A stretch of 64,000 nt of DNA, taken from assembly GCA_023015825.1 (NCBI GenBank), contig JALKAW010000005.1, forward strand, positions 62,001 to 126,000. The letters run 5' to 3'. Source of the DNA: Flavobacteriaceae bacterium S0862 (GTDB lineage: Bacteria; Bacteroidota; Bacteroidia; Flavobacteriales; Flavobacteriaceae). This document shows positions 54,934 through 63,779 of this stretch, one piece after another (the stretch's first letter is position 1; the number at the start of each line of letters is the position of its first letter). A program made the translations under genes and the position numbers. The notes below the pieces were generated by a model. The model did no database searches and was not told the DNA's origin. It saw only the letters and a program-made list of their open reading frames with translations.

Positions 54934-57681
54934 ATGAAAAAAAACACACTAATTTTTTTATTGGGAGTTTTTCTAGTCTCTACAGCTTTTGCGCAGCAAA
55001 CTATTATTAAAGGAAGTGTAAAAGATGCAGTTACTAATTTACCAATTCCCGAAGTTACTATTACAATCGAAGAAACTTCATACTCAACTAAAACGGATGC
55101 TAAAGGTGAGTTTAGTTTTACAAGAAATGTCCCTTTAGGTGAGCAAGTATTAAATGTATCTAAGCAAGGCTATATCACAGCACGGTATCCAATTGTTGTA
55201 AACGAAGGTAGTACTGTAAATATAACCGATATGTTTTTGAAAATTGATGTATCAGATTCGGCTGATTTGTTTACTATTAATTTATCCGATGATGAGCTTA
55301 ATGACGACACAAGTGGTGCCGATAATATTTCAGGATTACTACAATCGTCTCAAGATGTGTTTTTACGTACTGCTGCTTTCGAATTTGGCTCGTCTTTTTT
55401 TAGAGTGAGAGGATTAGATTCTGAAAACGGAACCATACTTATTAATGGCGTTGAAATGAATAAAATGTTCAATGGAAGACCACAATGGAGTAATTGGGGA
55501 GGTTTAAATGATGCTATGAGAAACCAAGAGTTTACAAATGGTATACCACCTTCGGCATATAACTTTGGAGGTATATTAGGAACTACCAACATTAATGTAA
55601 GAGCATCACAATATAGAAAAGGTGGTCGTATTACTTATTCATCTTCGAATAGAAGTTACACAAACCGTATGATGGCGTCTTATGCTTCTGGTTTAGTAGA
55701 AGGTGGTTGGGCTTATTCAATGTCACTTGGAAGACGTTGGGGGAATGAAGGTTTCCAAGACGGAACATTTTATGATGCTAATTCATTTTTCATGTCAGTT
55801 GAAAAACTAATAAACGATAAGCACAGTATTAACGTCACCGGAATTTATGCGCCTAATAGAAGAGGTAAATCTTCTGCAAATACACAAGAGGTTTACGATT
55901 TAAAAGATATTAGATACAATGAGTATTGGGGTTGGCAAGATGGCGAAAAGCGTAACTCAAGAGTTAAGCGTACCGATGAACCAATCATCATGTTAAACCA
56001 TTATTGGAATATTAGCGAGAAGACCACATTAAACTCCAATCTAGCATATCAATTTGGGGAGTTGGGTAACAGTCGTTTAGATTATGCTGGAGGTGCAAAT
56101 CCAAGTCCAGCATATTACCAAAACTTGCCTAGTTATTGGGTTTCTAGAGATGATTTAGAGAATGCCTATGAGTTTGAGCAAGACTTCATTAGCAAAGGAC
56201 AAATAAACTGGAACAGAATTTATGACGCTAACATAACCAATAATACAAGTGGTAATAACGCAGCTTATGTACTTTATGAAGATAGAAGTGACGATACGCA
56301 ATTCACTGCAAATACGATTTTCAATACTGAGATTTCGGATAACATTACTTTAAACGGAGCTTTGAACTTAAGACAATTGAAGTCTGAAAATTTTGCACAA
56401 ATAACCGATATGCTAGGAAGCACTACGGGCTATTTAAATGTAGATTCTTTTGATGGCTATCAATATGACCTTAGAAACCCAGATAGGGTTGTTGGCGAAG
56501 GCGACAAGCTAAGATACAACTATAACTTACATGCTGATGTTTTTAGTGCGCACGTTCAAGCGGTATTTAAATACAACAAAATAGATTTTTACTTAGCAGG
56601 GAACATTACTAATACACAATATCAAAGAGAAGGATTATATCAACACGAAGCATATGAAGACAACTCTTTTGGTAAAGGGGAAAAACTTAAATTTAACGGA
56701 TTAGGTGCTAAAGGAGGCTTTACGTATAAGCTAACAGGGAAGCATCTATTTGATGTGAATGCAGCATATATTTCCAAAGCACCTTCATTACGTAATACGT
56801 TTTCAAATTCAAGAGAAAATCATAGTGTGGTTGGAGACAGGAGTGGCGTAGACATTACTGAAGAAAAAATAATGTCTGCAGATGCTAGCTACATATTCAG
56901 GTCGCCAATAGTTAAAGCAAGATTAACAGGTTATTATACAACCATTAAAGATGCAAATGAAATTTCGTTCTTCTTTGCCGACGGTGTTGGAGGTGATAAC
57001 ACAGCTTTTGTACAAGAGATTCTTCAGGGGGTGAATAAAAAACATTTTGGAGGGGAATTAGGTATTGAAGTACAAGTAACACCAACTATCAAGTTGAAAG
57101 GAGCAGCTTCAATAGGACAGTATACGTATGACAATAATCCCAACCTTATTTTAACTTCTGATGATTTTGATAATGGTTTTCAAGATTTTGAAGAAGCCAA
57201 TTTAAAAGACTACAAAATTGCTGGAGGACCACAACGCGCTTCTTCGGTTGGATTTGAATATAGAGACCCAGATTATTGGTGGTTTGGAGCTACAGCGAAT
57301 TTCTTTTCTAATGCATATGTAGATATTAGTCCTTTAACAAGAACACAAAACTTCTATTTGGATAATGATGGGTTGCCATTTAACGATTATGATCCCGCTT
57401 TGGCAAGAGAACTTTTAAAGCAAGAAAAGTTTGATTCATACATGACGGTTAATGCCATTGGAGGTAAATCTTGGAAAATTGGCGATTATTTTATTGGTTT
57501 ATTTGCTAGTGTTAATAATCTACTGGATAAAGAATATAAAACAGGAGGTTTTGAACAAGGGAGAAACGCGAATTTTAGAGAGTTAAGAGATGATAATGCC
57601 AATCCTAAACGTGTGTTTGGACCAAAGTATTGGTATGGTAGAGGCACCACGTATTTTCTTAACCTAAACTTCAGATTTTAA
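54934..57681 (+). CDS. TonB-dependent receptor with carboxypeptidase-regulatory-like domain
   Basis: This 915-residue receptor has a signal peptide (MKKNTLIFLLGVFLVSTAFAQ). The CarboxypepD_reg domain (IKGSVKDAVTNLPIPEVTITI, YSTKTDAKGEFSF) is at about 23-100, followed by an acidic linker (LSDDELNDDTSGADNISG). The plug contains FRVRGLDSENGTILINGVEM, and the barrel ends TTYFLNLNFRF. It lies 11 bases upstream of a DUF5689 lipoprotein, and EEP phosphodiesterases flank the pair on both sides. The context suggests import of a nucleic-acid-derived compound. Confidence 0.94.
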   Translation: MKKNTLIFLLGVFLVSTAFAQQTIIKGSVKDAVTNLPIPEVTITIEETSYSTKTDAKGEFSFTRNVPLGEQVLNVSKQGYITARYPIVVNEGSTVNITDMFLKIDVSDSADLFTINLSDDELNDDTSGADNISGLLQSSQDVFLRTAAFEFGSSFFRVRGLDSENGTILINGVEMNKMFNGRPQWSNWGGLNDAMRNQEFTNGIPPSAYNFGGILGTTNINVRASQYRKGGRITYSSSNRSYTNRMMASYASGLVEGGWAYSMSLGRRWGNEGFQDGTFYDANSFFMSVEKLINDKHSINVTGIYAPNRRGKSSANTQEVYDLKDIRYNEYWGWQDGEKRNSRVKRTDEPIIMLNHYWNISEKTTLNSNLAYQFGELGNSRLDYAGGANPSPAYYQNLPSYWVSRDDLENAYEFEQDFISKGQINWNRIYDANITNNTSGNNAAYVLYEDRSDDTQFTANTIFNTEISDNITLNGALNLRQLKSENFAQITDMLGSTTGYLNVDSFDGYQYDLRNPDRVVGEGDKLRYNYNLHADVFSAHVQAVFKYNKIDFYLAGNITNTQYQREGLYQHEAYEDNSFGKGEKLKFNGLGAKGGFTYKLTGKHLFDVNAAYISKAPSLRNTFSNSRENHSVVGDRSGVDITEEKIMSADASYIFRSPIVKARLTGYYTTIKDANEISFFFADGVGGDNTAFVQEILQGVNKKHFGGELGIEVQVTPTIKLKGAASIGQYTYDNNPNLILTSDDFDNGFQDFEEANLKDYKIAGGPQRASSVGFEYRDPDYWWFGATANFFSNAYVDISPLTRTQNFYLDNDGLPFNDYDPALARELLKQEKFDSYMTVNAIGGKSWKIGDYFIGLFASVNNLLDKEYKTGGFEQGRNANFRELRDDNANPKRVFGPKYWYGRGTTYFLNLNFRF

Positions 57682-57692
57682 AAAAAATAATT

Positions 57693-59126
57693 ATGAAAAA
57701 TATAATATCACAAACAATGAAATTCAATCGAATATTAACTTTAATAATGGTTACTGTAGCGACTTTAGCTATGGTTTCTTGTGTTCAAGACGATGACTTT
57801 ACAGTACCAACGTCTTTAGGCGATGAAAATAATCAAGGACTAGCTGCATTACTTTCTAGTTCTGCTACGCCTATGACGATAGCCGAATTAAAAGACCAAT
57901 TTGTATTTCGTCAAGCAACTGAAATAGTATCGGATGTTTATGTAAAAGGATACGTTAGCTCTTCGGATGCTACAGGGAATTTTTATAAAGAATTTTTTAT
58001 TCAAGATCATCCTACAAACCCAACTTCGGCTTTAAAAGTGGTGCTAAATTTAACCGATTCTTACAATCAATTTAATTTTGGGCGCGAAGTGTATATTAAT
58101 TTAAAAGGATTATATCTTGGTGAAACACGTTCAGGTGATGATGTTATTGGTATAGGCGGGAAACCTAATGATGATGGTGAAGAGATAGAAGAAATTACCG
58201 CTAACCAAATTCCGAAGCATATTTTTAGATCTGAAGTGACAGAAACTATTTCACCAAAAGTATTAACGTTTTCTCAAATTAATGACTCTCATGTTGGGAT
58301 GTTTGTAATGGTTGAAAACGTACAATTTCCAAATAGTTTACAAGGAGAATCGTATGTAGATGAGAGTGATGATTTTGATACTTCAAGAATGATGGAAAGT
58401 TGCGAAGGATTTAGCTATGTTAATTTCCCACTAGAAACAAGTTCATTTGCAAGTTTTAAAAATGTAATCCTTACAACAGATGCTGGCGGAACTATTGCTG
58501 GTGTAATTAGTAAAACATTTAATGGTAGTAATATAGTCATGGTTTTAAATAGTCTCGATGATGTTAATTTAACAGACTCAAAATGTGAACCATTAAACAT
58601 AAATGACTTTACAGTTATTTATGAAGAAGATTTTGATGCAGCTGTTGATAATACGAATTTAGACCTACCAGGTTGGACAAATTTTGCTGAAGTTGGTGGA
58701 GAACTTTGGACAGAGCAGGTATTTAGTGGTAATGGTTATGCAGAATTTAGCGGTTATTTCACAGGTGATGATGTTAATATTGGATGGTTAATATCTCCAG
58801 GAATTGATATGGATGCTCAAAGTAATGAGTTTTTAAATTTCCAAACAGCACAGCACCATTTAGATTCTCCTGACAATACATTAGAAGTGTTTATATCTAC
58901 CGATTTTAATGGCACAGATGTGTTGGCTGCTACTTGGCAACCAATTGAAGCTAATTTAGCTAAGCAAAGCGATTCGTGGTACTCATTTCAAGATTCTGGA
59001 TTAATAGACATTTCATCTTATACAGGAACTCTTTATGTTGCATTTAAAGTAGTAGGTTCTGGAACTGATACCCAATTAGACGGTGCTTACCATGTTGAAG
59101 ATTTTAGAGTATTAGGAACAAACTAA
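57693..59126 (+). CDS. DUF5689 / choice-of-anchor J domain lipoprotein
   Basis: The frame has 477 codons; Met at 57717 (MKFNRILTLIMVTVATLAMVSC) may be the true start. The lipobox ends at Cys30 (MVSC). The N-terminal half (AELKDQFVFRQATEIVSDVYVKGYVSSSDATGNFYKEFFIQD, only partly quoted here) matches DUF5689, an OB-fold-like domain of Bacteroidota surface lipoproteins. The C-terminal part from about 310 (FTVIYEEDFDAAVDN, LPGWTNFAEVGGELW, WLISPGIDMD) matches choice-of-anchor J / jelly-roll domains. It is the partner lipoprotein of the TonB receptor in place of SusD. Confidence 0.85.
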   Translation: MKNIISQTMKFNRILTLIMVTVATLAMVSCVQDDDFTVPTSLGDENNQGLAALLSSSATPMTIAELKDQFVFRQATEIVSDVYVKGYVSSSDATGNFYKEFFIQDHPTNPTSALKVVLNLTDSYNQFNFGREVYINLKGLYLGETRSGDDVIGIGGKPNDDGEEIEEITANQIPKHIFRSEVTETISPKVLTFSQINDSHVGMFVMVENVQFPNSLQGESYVDESDDFDTSRMMESCEGFSYVNFPLETSSFASFKNVILTTDAGGTIAGVISKTFNGSNIVMVLNSLDDVNLTDSKCEPLNINDFTVIYEEDFDAAVDNTNLDLPGWTNFAEVGGELWTEQVFSGNGYAEFSGYFTGDDVNIGWLISPGIDMDAQSNEFLNFQTAQHHLDSPDNTLEVFISTDFNGTDVLAATWQPIEANLAKQSDSWYSFQDSGLIDISSYTGTLYVAFKVVGSGTDTQLDGAYHVEDFRVLGTN

Positions 59127-59149
59127 TCCTAATAATATTTTATACTTTT

Positions 59150-59182
59150 AAGGTCTGCTTTTAAAGTCAGACCTTATTTTTT
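59150..59182 (+). terminator. Rho-independent terminator after the DUF5689 gene
   Basis: The stem AAGGTCTG (59150-59157) pairs with CAGACCTT (59168-59175) around a 10-base loop, followed by ATTTTTT. It is weaker than the others in the window. Confidence 0.7.
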
Positions 59183-59194
59183 AAAGACCTATTT

Positions 59195-59569
59195 ATGACA
59201 ATTTTTGATCAATTTGCATTAAACATTTTCAATCATTACAAGCCAAGATTTAAAAGAAAGGCTAATGCTATAGCTGTATTCTATATGTCTTTATTACAGT
59301 GCTCCTTGTTATTATTGTTGGGTGTTTTTTTCTCTGAATTTTTTAAGCAAATGAAAGTTGAAACCATGTCGTCTTCTAATGCATGGACATTATTTGTCAT
59401 AACCTCGGTTATTATTTATTTTAAAAACTGGATGGTGTATTCGGGAAAAAGGAGGTTAGTAGTAAATGCCAAATCCAAAAAAATAGATAGCTCTTATAAT
59501 ATTTGGGTACTTTGGCTGTTGCCTCTAGGTTGTATAGTGCTTTCTATATTGCTCTTAGATAAGTTTTAA
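59195..59569 (+). CDS. Small membrane protein of unknown function
   Basis: The protein has 124 residues with a basic N-terminus (NHYKPRFKRKANA) and three hydrophobic segments, about 27-48 (IAVFYMSLLQCSLLLLLGVF), 64-80 (AWTLFVITSVIIYFKNW) and 105-122 (VLWLLPLGCIVLSILLL). No family is recognised. It follows the DUF5689 gene on the same strand beyond a terminator and overlaps the end of the convergent cytosolic EEP gene by 4 bases. Confidence 0.65.
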   Translation: MTIFDQFALNIFNHYKPRFKRKANAIAVFYMSLLQCSLLLLLGVFFSEFFKQMKVETMSSSNAWTLFVITSVIIYFKNWMVYSGKRRLVVNAKSKKIDSSYNIWVLWLLPLGCIVLSILLLDKF

Positions 59570-60510
59570 GAGCGTTTTAAGTGAATATATACAGGAAAGT
59601 GATCACTATAACCACCTTTGTATATTCGGCCAACAAATGTTCTAAAAGGGTTTCCTTGATACTTTCCTTTATATTGCCTTAAAAATTCCCTATCAAAAAT
59701 ATCAGCTTTAGAAAAACTGTGTTCTCCTTTTTGATATTCAAAAAAGTTTGTGGTGAATAATATTTGATCGAATAAATTCCATTGACGACGATGACTCAAA
59801 CTACCTCTAAAAAACGATTTAAGTTCTTCCATAGGGTTAAACAAATCTTCAGTATGGACTAATTGTTTGACGCTTTTGTTTAAAGGACCATCATTAAAAT
59901 CACCCATAACGATGATTTTAGCCTGTTGGTTCCCACTTTTAATTTTAGAGATAACTTCTAGTGCTTTGGCTGAAGCTAAAAGACGTGTTGGCTCACTTTC
60001 TTCGGCACCTTGTCGTCGTGAAGGCCAATGGTTAACTACAAAGTACATAAGTTCGTCATTTAATTTGCCTTCAACCATTAAAATATCCCTCGTGTAATCT
60101 CTGCTACCATCTTCATCAAAAAGATCTAAAGGAAAAACTTCGGTATTAATAACCTCAAAAACAGTCGTGTCATAAATCATTGCGACATCTATACCTCGTT
60201 CGTCAGGAGAGTCATAATGTACATAATCATACGATTTATCTTTTAAAAATTTAGAATTTAGAAGGTCATCAATTACGAGTTTGTTTTCAACCTCAGCTAA
60301 GCCAACAATTGCTGGATATTTTTTCGATATTCTTACACCAATATTAGAAATGGCATACCCTAATTTACTTACCTTTTTTCGATAGCGTTTTTTAGTCCAA
60401 TTTTTTTCCGAGTTAGGTAAAAAATCATCATCGAATGTGAATTTATCATCAAACGTATCAAATAAGTTTTCAAGATTATAGAAAGCAATGGTATGGTAAG
60501 GTGTTATCAT
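59566..60510 (-). CDS. Cytosolic endonuclease/exonuclease/phosphatase (EEP) family protein
   Basis: The protein has 314 residues without a signal peptide. It aligns along its length with the exported EEP protein at 53743-54795: FYNLENLFDTFDD, VGLAEVENKLVIDDL (E73), RGIDVAMIYD, VNHWPSRRQGAEES, VMGDFNDGPLN and GGYSDHFPVYIHLK. All catalytic residues are kept. The exported and cytosolic copies bracket the TonB receptor and DUF5689 genes, suggesting outside and inside steps on related substrates. It is divergent from hflX. Confidence 0.9.
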   Translation of the reverse strand: MITPYHTIAFYNLENLFDTFDDKFTFDDDFLPNSEKNWTKKRYRKKVSKLGYAISNIGVRISKKYPAIVGLAEVENKLVIDDLLNSKFLKDKSYDYVHYDSPDERGIDVAMIYDTTVFEVINTEVFPLDLFDEDGSRDYTRDILMVEGKLNDELMYFVVNHWPSRRQGAEESEPTRLLASAKALEVISKIKSGNQQAKIIVMGDFNDGPLNKSVKQLVHTEDLFNPMEELKSFFRGSLSHRRQWNLFDQILFTTNFFEYQKGEHSFSKADIFDREFLRQYKGKYQGNPFRTFVGRIYKGGYSDHFPVYIHLKRS

Positions 60511-60583
60511 TCTATTCTAATAAGAGCCTAAAATACTAAAATCTTATTAGTCGAACCACAATTATAATCTGCATTTCTATTTG

Positions 60584-60591
60584 TACCTTTG
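60584..60591 (+). promoter_or_regulatory. -7 element of the hflX promoter (TACCTTTG)
   Basis: TACCTTTG matches TAnnTTTG and ends 11 bases before the hflX ATG, implying a leader of only a few bases. Confidence 0.5.
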
Positions 60592-60602
60592 CAATTCAAT
60601 TT

Positions 60603-61817
60603 ATGATAGAAAAGAAAGACACAGCGTTAGAAAAAGCAGTTTTAATAGGAATTATTACTCAAGATCAAAACGAAGAGCAATCTAAAGAGTATTTAGATGA
60701 GTTGGAGTTTTTAACCTATACGGCTGGAGGTGACGTTTTAAAACGTTTCACTCAAAAAATGGACATGCCTAATCCCAAGACTTTTATAGGAACTGGAAAG
60801 ATGGAAGATGTAAGGCGTTATATTGAGGAGCATGAAGTAGGAACTGCTATTTTTGATGACGAATTATCGCCAGCACAAGAGCGAAATATTAGCAAGATAC
60901 TTAACTGTAAGGTACTTGATAGAACAAATTTAATCCTAGATATTTTTGCGCAACGCGCACAAACAAGCTATGCGCGCACACAAGTAGAATTGGCACAGTG
61001 TCAATATTTGTTGCCTCGTTTAAAAGGGATGTGGACGCATCTTGAAAGACAAAAGGGTGGTATTGGAATGCGTGGTCCTGGAGAAACCGAAATAGAAACA
61101 GATAGACGTATTGTAAGAGATAAAATAGCACTTCTAAAAGCCAAAATCAAGAAGATAGATAGGCAAATGGAAGTTCAGCGTGGCAATAGAGGTAAATTGG
61201 TTAGAGTGGCTTTGGTAGGTTATACCAACGTTGGAAAATCTACACTTATGAATGTGATTAGCAAATCTGAAGTGTTTGCCGAAAATAAATTGTTTGCAAC
61301 CTTAGACACCACAGTTAGAAAAGTAGTGATTAAGAATTTGCCTTTTTTAATGAGTGATACGGTTGGTTTTATTAGAAAATTACCAACGCAATTGATAGAA
61401 TCTTTTAAAAGCACCTTAGACGAAGTTCGTGAAGCAGATTTATTATTACACGTCGTAGATATTTCGCACCCAAATTTTGAAGAACACATAGAATCGGTAC
61501 AAAATATCTTGACTGATATTAAAAGTGATGATAAACCAACTATCATGGTATTTAATAAAATTGATACTTATGAAGCTGAACCTTTTGATGATACCGATTT
61601 AATAGCCGAAAGAACAAAAGCAAACTATTCGTTACAAGAATGGAAAAATACATGGATGGCTAAAATCGGGGATAACGCCTTATTTATTTCGGCATTAAAT
61701 AAAGAAAATTTAGAGGATTTTAAAAAACGTGTGTATGATGAAGTTAGAAAAATTCATGTACAACGTTTTCCTTATAATGAATTTTTATATCCAGATTATG
61801 ATGAAACTTACGAATAA
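60603..61817 (+). CDS. hflX: GTPase HflX
   Basis: The protein has 404 residues. This ribosome-associated GTPase splits stalled 70S ribosomes under stress. The N-terminal HflX domain contains the glycine-rich loop GIGMRGPGETEIETDRR; the G domain has G1 VGYTNVGKSTLMN (around 205-213), G3 DTVGFIRKLP and G4 NKID. It lacks a long C-terminal extension. It is transcribed alone from a promoter next to the ATG and ends at a strong bidirectional hairpin. Confidence 0.96.
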   Translation: MIEKKDTALEKAVLIGIITQDQNEEQSKEYLDELEFLTYTAGGDVLKRFTQKMDMPNPKTFIGTGKMEDVRRYIEEHEVGTAIFDDELSPAQERNISKILNCKVLDRTNLILDIFAQRAQTSYARTQVELAQCQYLLPRLKGMWTHLERQKGGIGMRGPGETEIETDRRIVRDKIALLKAKIKKIDRQMEVQRGNRGKLVRVALVGYTNVGKSTLMNVISKSEVFAENKLFATLDTTVRKVVIKNLPFLMSDTVGFIRKLPTQLIESFKSTLDEVREADLLLHVVDISHPNFEEHIESVQNILTDIKSDDKPTIMVFNKIDTYEAEPFDDTDLIAERTKANYSLQEWKNTWMAKIGDNALFISALNKENLEDFKKRVYDEVRKIHVQRFPYNEFLYPDYDETYE

Positions 61818-61820
61818 AAA

Positions 61821-61846
61821 AAAGCCGCATTAAGCGGCTTTTTTTT
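61821..61846. terminator. Bidirectional terminator between hflX and the DUF3078 gene
   Basis: The GC-rich stem AAAGCCGC (61821-61828) pairs with GCGGCTTT (61834-61841), loop ATTAA, with A and T runs on both sides. It starts just after the hflX stop and faces the convergent DUF3078 gene. Confidence 0.92.
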
Positions 61847-61863
61847 ATTCGAATTGTTTAGAA

Positions 61864-62769
61864 TTAAAACTTATAGCTCAATCCAAACGTATAATAACTC
61901 TGTAAGTCATTATCAGCATCTTCTAAAGCAACACCTTGATAATTGGCTGCTTCTTGTTGGTTGCTTCTTAAGCCAAAATCAAAACCAACACCAATCATTT
62001 TCCACAACGTGTATCCAAAAGAGTTGGTCCACGTCCAGTTAGATAAGTCTCCAGACTTATAACTTTGAAATGTTGAGAAGTTAGTTTTAAAATTGATAGC
62101 TCCAATTTGTCTTGTATAATCGGCAACGATTTTAGCACCCATTGAAGAGTCAAACACGGTATCGCCACTGCTAAACACAAAGTTATAGTTTAATGGATGG
62201 ATTACCACAATTAAATTTTCAACAGGAGTCCATGTTCCACCAACACCAAGGTCTAAATAGCCTGGGTCATTAAAGTTGTTTAAAAGTGTCGTTCTATAAT
62301 CAGCCAATCCAGATATAGCAAATTTTTCGCTAAGTTTTCTACCGTAAAGTGATGATAAATTAAACACATCTGTCGTTGGATTAAAACTCTCATCATCTAA
62401 GTTGTTGTCCTTATCATCTAACTTCACCCAATTTAAATTGGTAGATAAAGAATTTCTCCAAAAGAATTTATCTTCAATAAGATTTGCATACCCATTTACA
62501 GTAAAACCAATATTCCCTGAGGAGTTATTTGGTGTTCCTTGTGAATACCAGTTTTTAAAATTGGATAGACTTCCGCCAATAGTTCCAAAGGCACCAACTC
62601 TCCAACCTGGTAAGGCATCAATTTGAGCTTGAATCGCATTTGCTTCTGCTTGAGCAGCATCAGCTTCAGCTTGTTTTTCGGCTTTTTGTGCTTTCAACTC
62701 TTCTTTTGTTTGGGCTTGTGTAAAAGCTATACCACAAAAGAAAACGGCTAATAATACTGATTTTTTCAT
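61864..62769 (-). CDS. DUF3078 family outer-envelope protein
   Basis: The protein has 301 residues with signal peptide MKKSVLLAVFFCGIAFTQAQ. It is followed by a short Ala/Glu/Lys-rich coiled coil (KEELKAQKAEKQAEADAAQA) and then a beta-rich body with GTIGGSLSNFKNWYSQGTPN and a final FGLSYKF strand, which suggests an outer-membrane beta-barrel. The body matches DUF3078, common in Bacteroidota and without known function. It lies 80 bases downstream of the DUF2480 gene on the same strand. Confidence 0.88.
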   Translation of the reverse strand: MKKSVLLAVFFCGIAFTQAQTKEELKAQKAEKQAEADAAQAEANAIQAQIDALPGWRVGAFGTIGGSLSNFKNWYSQGTPNNSSGNIGFTVNGYANLIEDKFFWRNSLSTNLNWVKLDDKDNNLDDESFNPTTDVFNLSSLYGRKLSEKFAISGLADYRTTLLNNFNDPGYLDLGVGGTWTPVENLIVVIHPLNYNFVFSSGDTVFDSSMGAKIVADYTRQIGAINFKTNFSTFQSYKSGDLSNWTWTNSFGYTLWKMIGVGFDFGLRSNQQEAANYQGVALEDADNDLQSYYTFGLSYKF

Positions 62770-62849
62770 CTGTTTAAGTTTATTGTTATTTGTTGGGTTT
62801 TTTATAATTATAATTAAGACCCAAAGATAATAAGTAAGTCACAAAAATC

Positions 62850-63362
62850 TTAAGATTTTGATTTTTTATAAAGAGGCACAGATGAGCAAGCCTCACCATA
62901 CATAATGGATTTTGCAATTGGCTTCAGCTTTGTTGTAAGCTGAATATAGGCATTATCTGGAATAGGTTTGTTAGAGCATCCTTTAACAATAAGGGGTTTG
63001 TCTTGAAACTCAGAAACATCTAATTCTGAAATGATATCTTGATAGATTGAAGTTTCCAATGTGCTTAAATCTCCTGTAACAATTTTAGTAGCATAAGGCT
63101 CTAAATATGTAGACAACAGCATATAAGCCCAAGCAGGAACAATAGCATCAGTTGAACAATGTAAAGCAACAAAACTATTTTTATACTGCTCCCAATTATG
63201 CTCGCTCGCTTGTTGTCTAAAATCTTTTTCTCTAAGCACAAAGCCTTCCAATAACCAATCTTTAATATCGAAAAGAATACGATTTCCTTCAGGATAATAG
63301 TCTTCTAAATCGATGGTTACAAGTTTACTGTTCGCTACGCGATTTATTATTTCGTCTGACAT
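62850..63362 (-). CDS. DUF2480 family protein
   Basis: This 170-residue cytosolic protein matches DUF2480 (SDEIINRVANSKLVTIDLEDYYP, GFVLREKDFRQQASEHNWEQY, DKPLIVKGCSNKPIPDNAYIQL), a Bacteroidota family regularly found beside SUF-type Fe-S genes, as here. A conserved-looking His/Cys pair (ALHCSTDAIVPAWAYML and VKGCSNKPIP) could bind metal, which is inference. It lies 90 bases downstream of the SufT-like gene. Confidence 0.88.
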   Translation of the reverse strand: MSDEIINRVANSKLVTIDLEDYYPEGNRILFDIKDWLLEGFVLREKDFRQQASEHNWEQYKNSFVALHCSTDAIVPAWAYMLLSTYLEPYATKIVTGDLSTLETSIYQDIISELDVSEFQDKPLIVKGCSNKPIPDNAYIQLTTKLKPIAKSIMYGEACSSVPLYKKSKS

Positions 63363-63452
63363 TTAATAAAAGACCTTTTGACTAAGCTCAAGGTGACATT
63401 TAGTTATATGTAATTAATTACTGAATACTGTGACAGGATACTGCTAATTAAA

Positions 63453-63779
63453 TCAAAGCATTCCTAATTCAAGTTTTGCTTCTTCGCTCATTAAATCTTG
63501 GCTCCAAGGGGGATCGAATGTAATTTCTACTTCTGCGCTTTTAACTTCATCAATAGATTTTACTTTCTCTTCAACTTCCATTGGCAACGTTTCTGCAACA
63601 GGACAGTTAGGTGTTGTTAAGGTCATTAAAATTTTAACTTCATAATCTTCGTTAACAAAAACATCATATATCAATCCTAATTCATAAATATCTACAGGAA
63701 TTTCTGGATCAAATATGGTTTTTATTACTCTAACTATTTTTTCGCCTAAGGCGTTTACATCTATTTGTGTTGTACTCAT
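63453..63779 (-). CDS. SufT-like Fe-S assembly protein (MIP18/DUF59 family)
   Basis: The protein has 108 residues. The MIP18/DUF59 domain is clear: IFDPEIPVDIYELGLIYDVFV, LTTPNCPVAETLPMEVEEKV (conserved Cys) and VEITFDPPWSQDLMSEEAKLELG. These proteins help mature or deliver Fe-S clusters with the SUF machinery. Its ATG overlaps the sufE stop by 1 base (TAATG), so the two are translationally coupled. Confidence 0.94.
   Translation of the reverse strand: MSTTQIDVNALGEKIVRVIKTIFDPEIPVDIYELGLIYDVFVNEDYEVKILMTLTTPNCPVAETLPMEVEEKVKSIDEVKSAEVEITFDPPWSQDLMSEEAKLELGML

Noticed and set aside
53743-60510. Defence or mobile island around the EEP nucleases
   Set aside because: No integrase, transposase, direct repeats, tRNA boundary or toxin/antitoxin; base composition looks like the flanks, and TonB and DUF5689 partners argue for nutrition.
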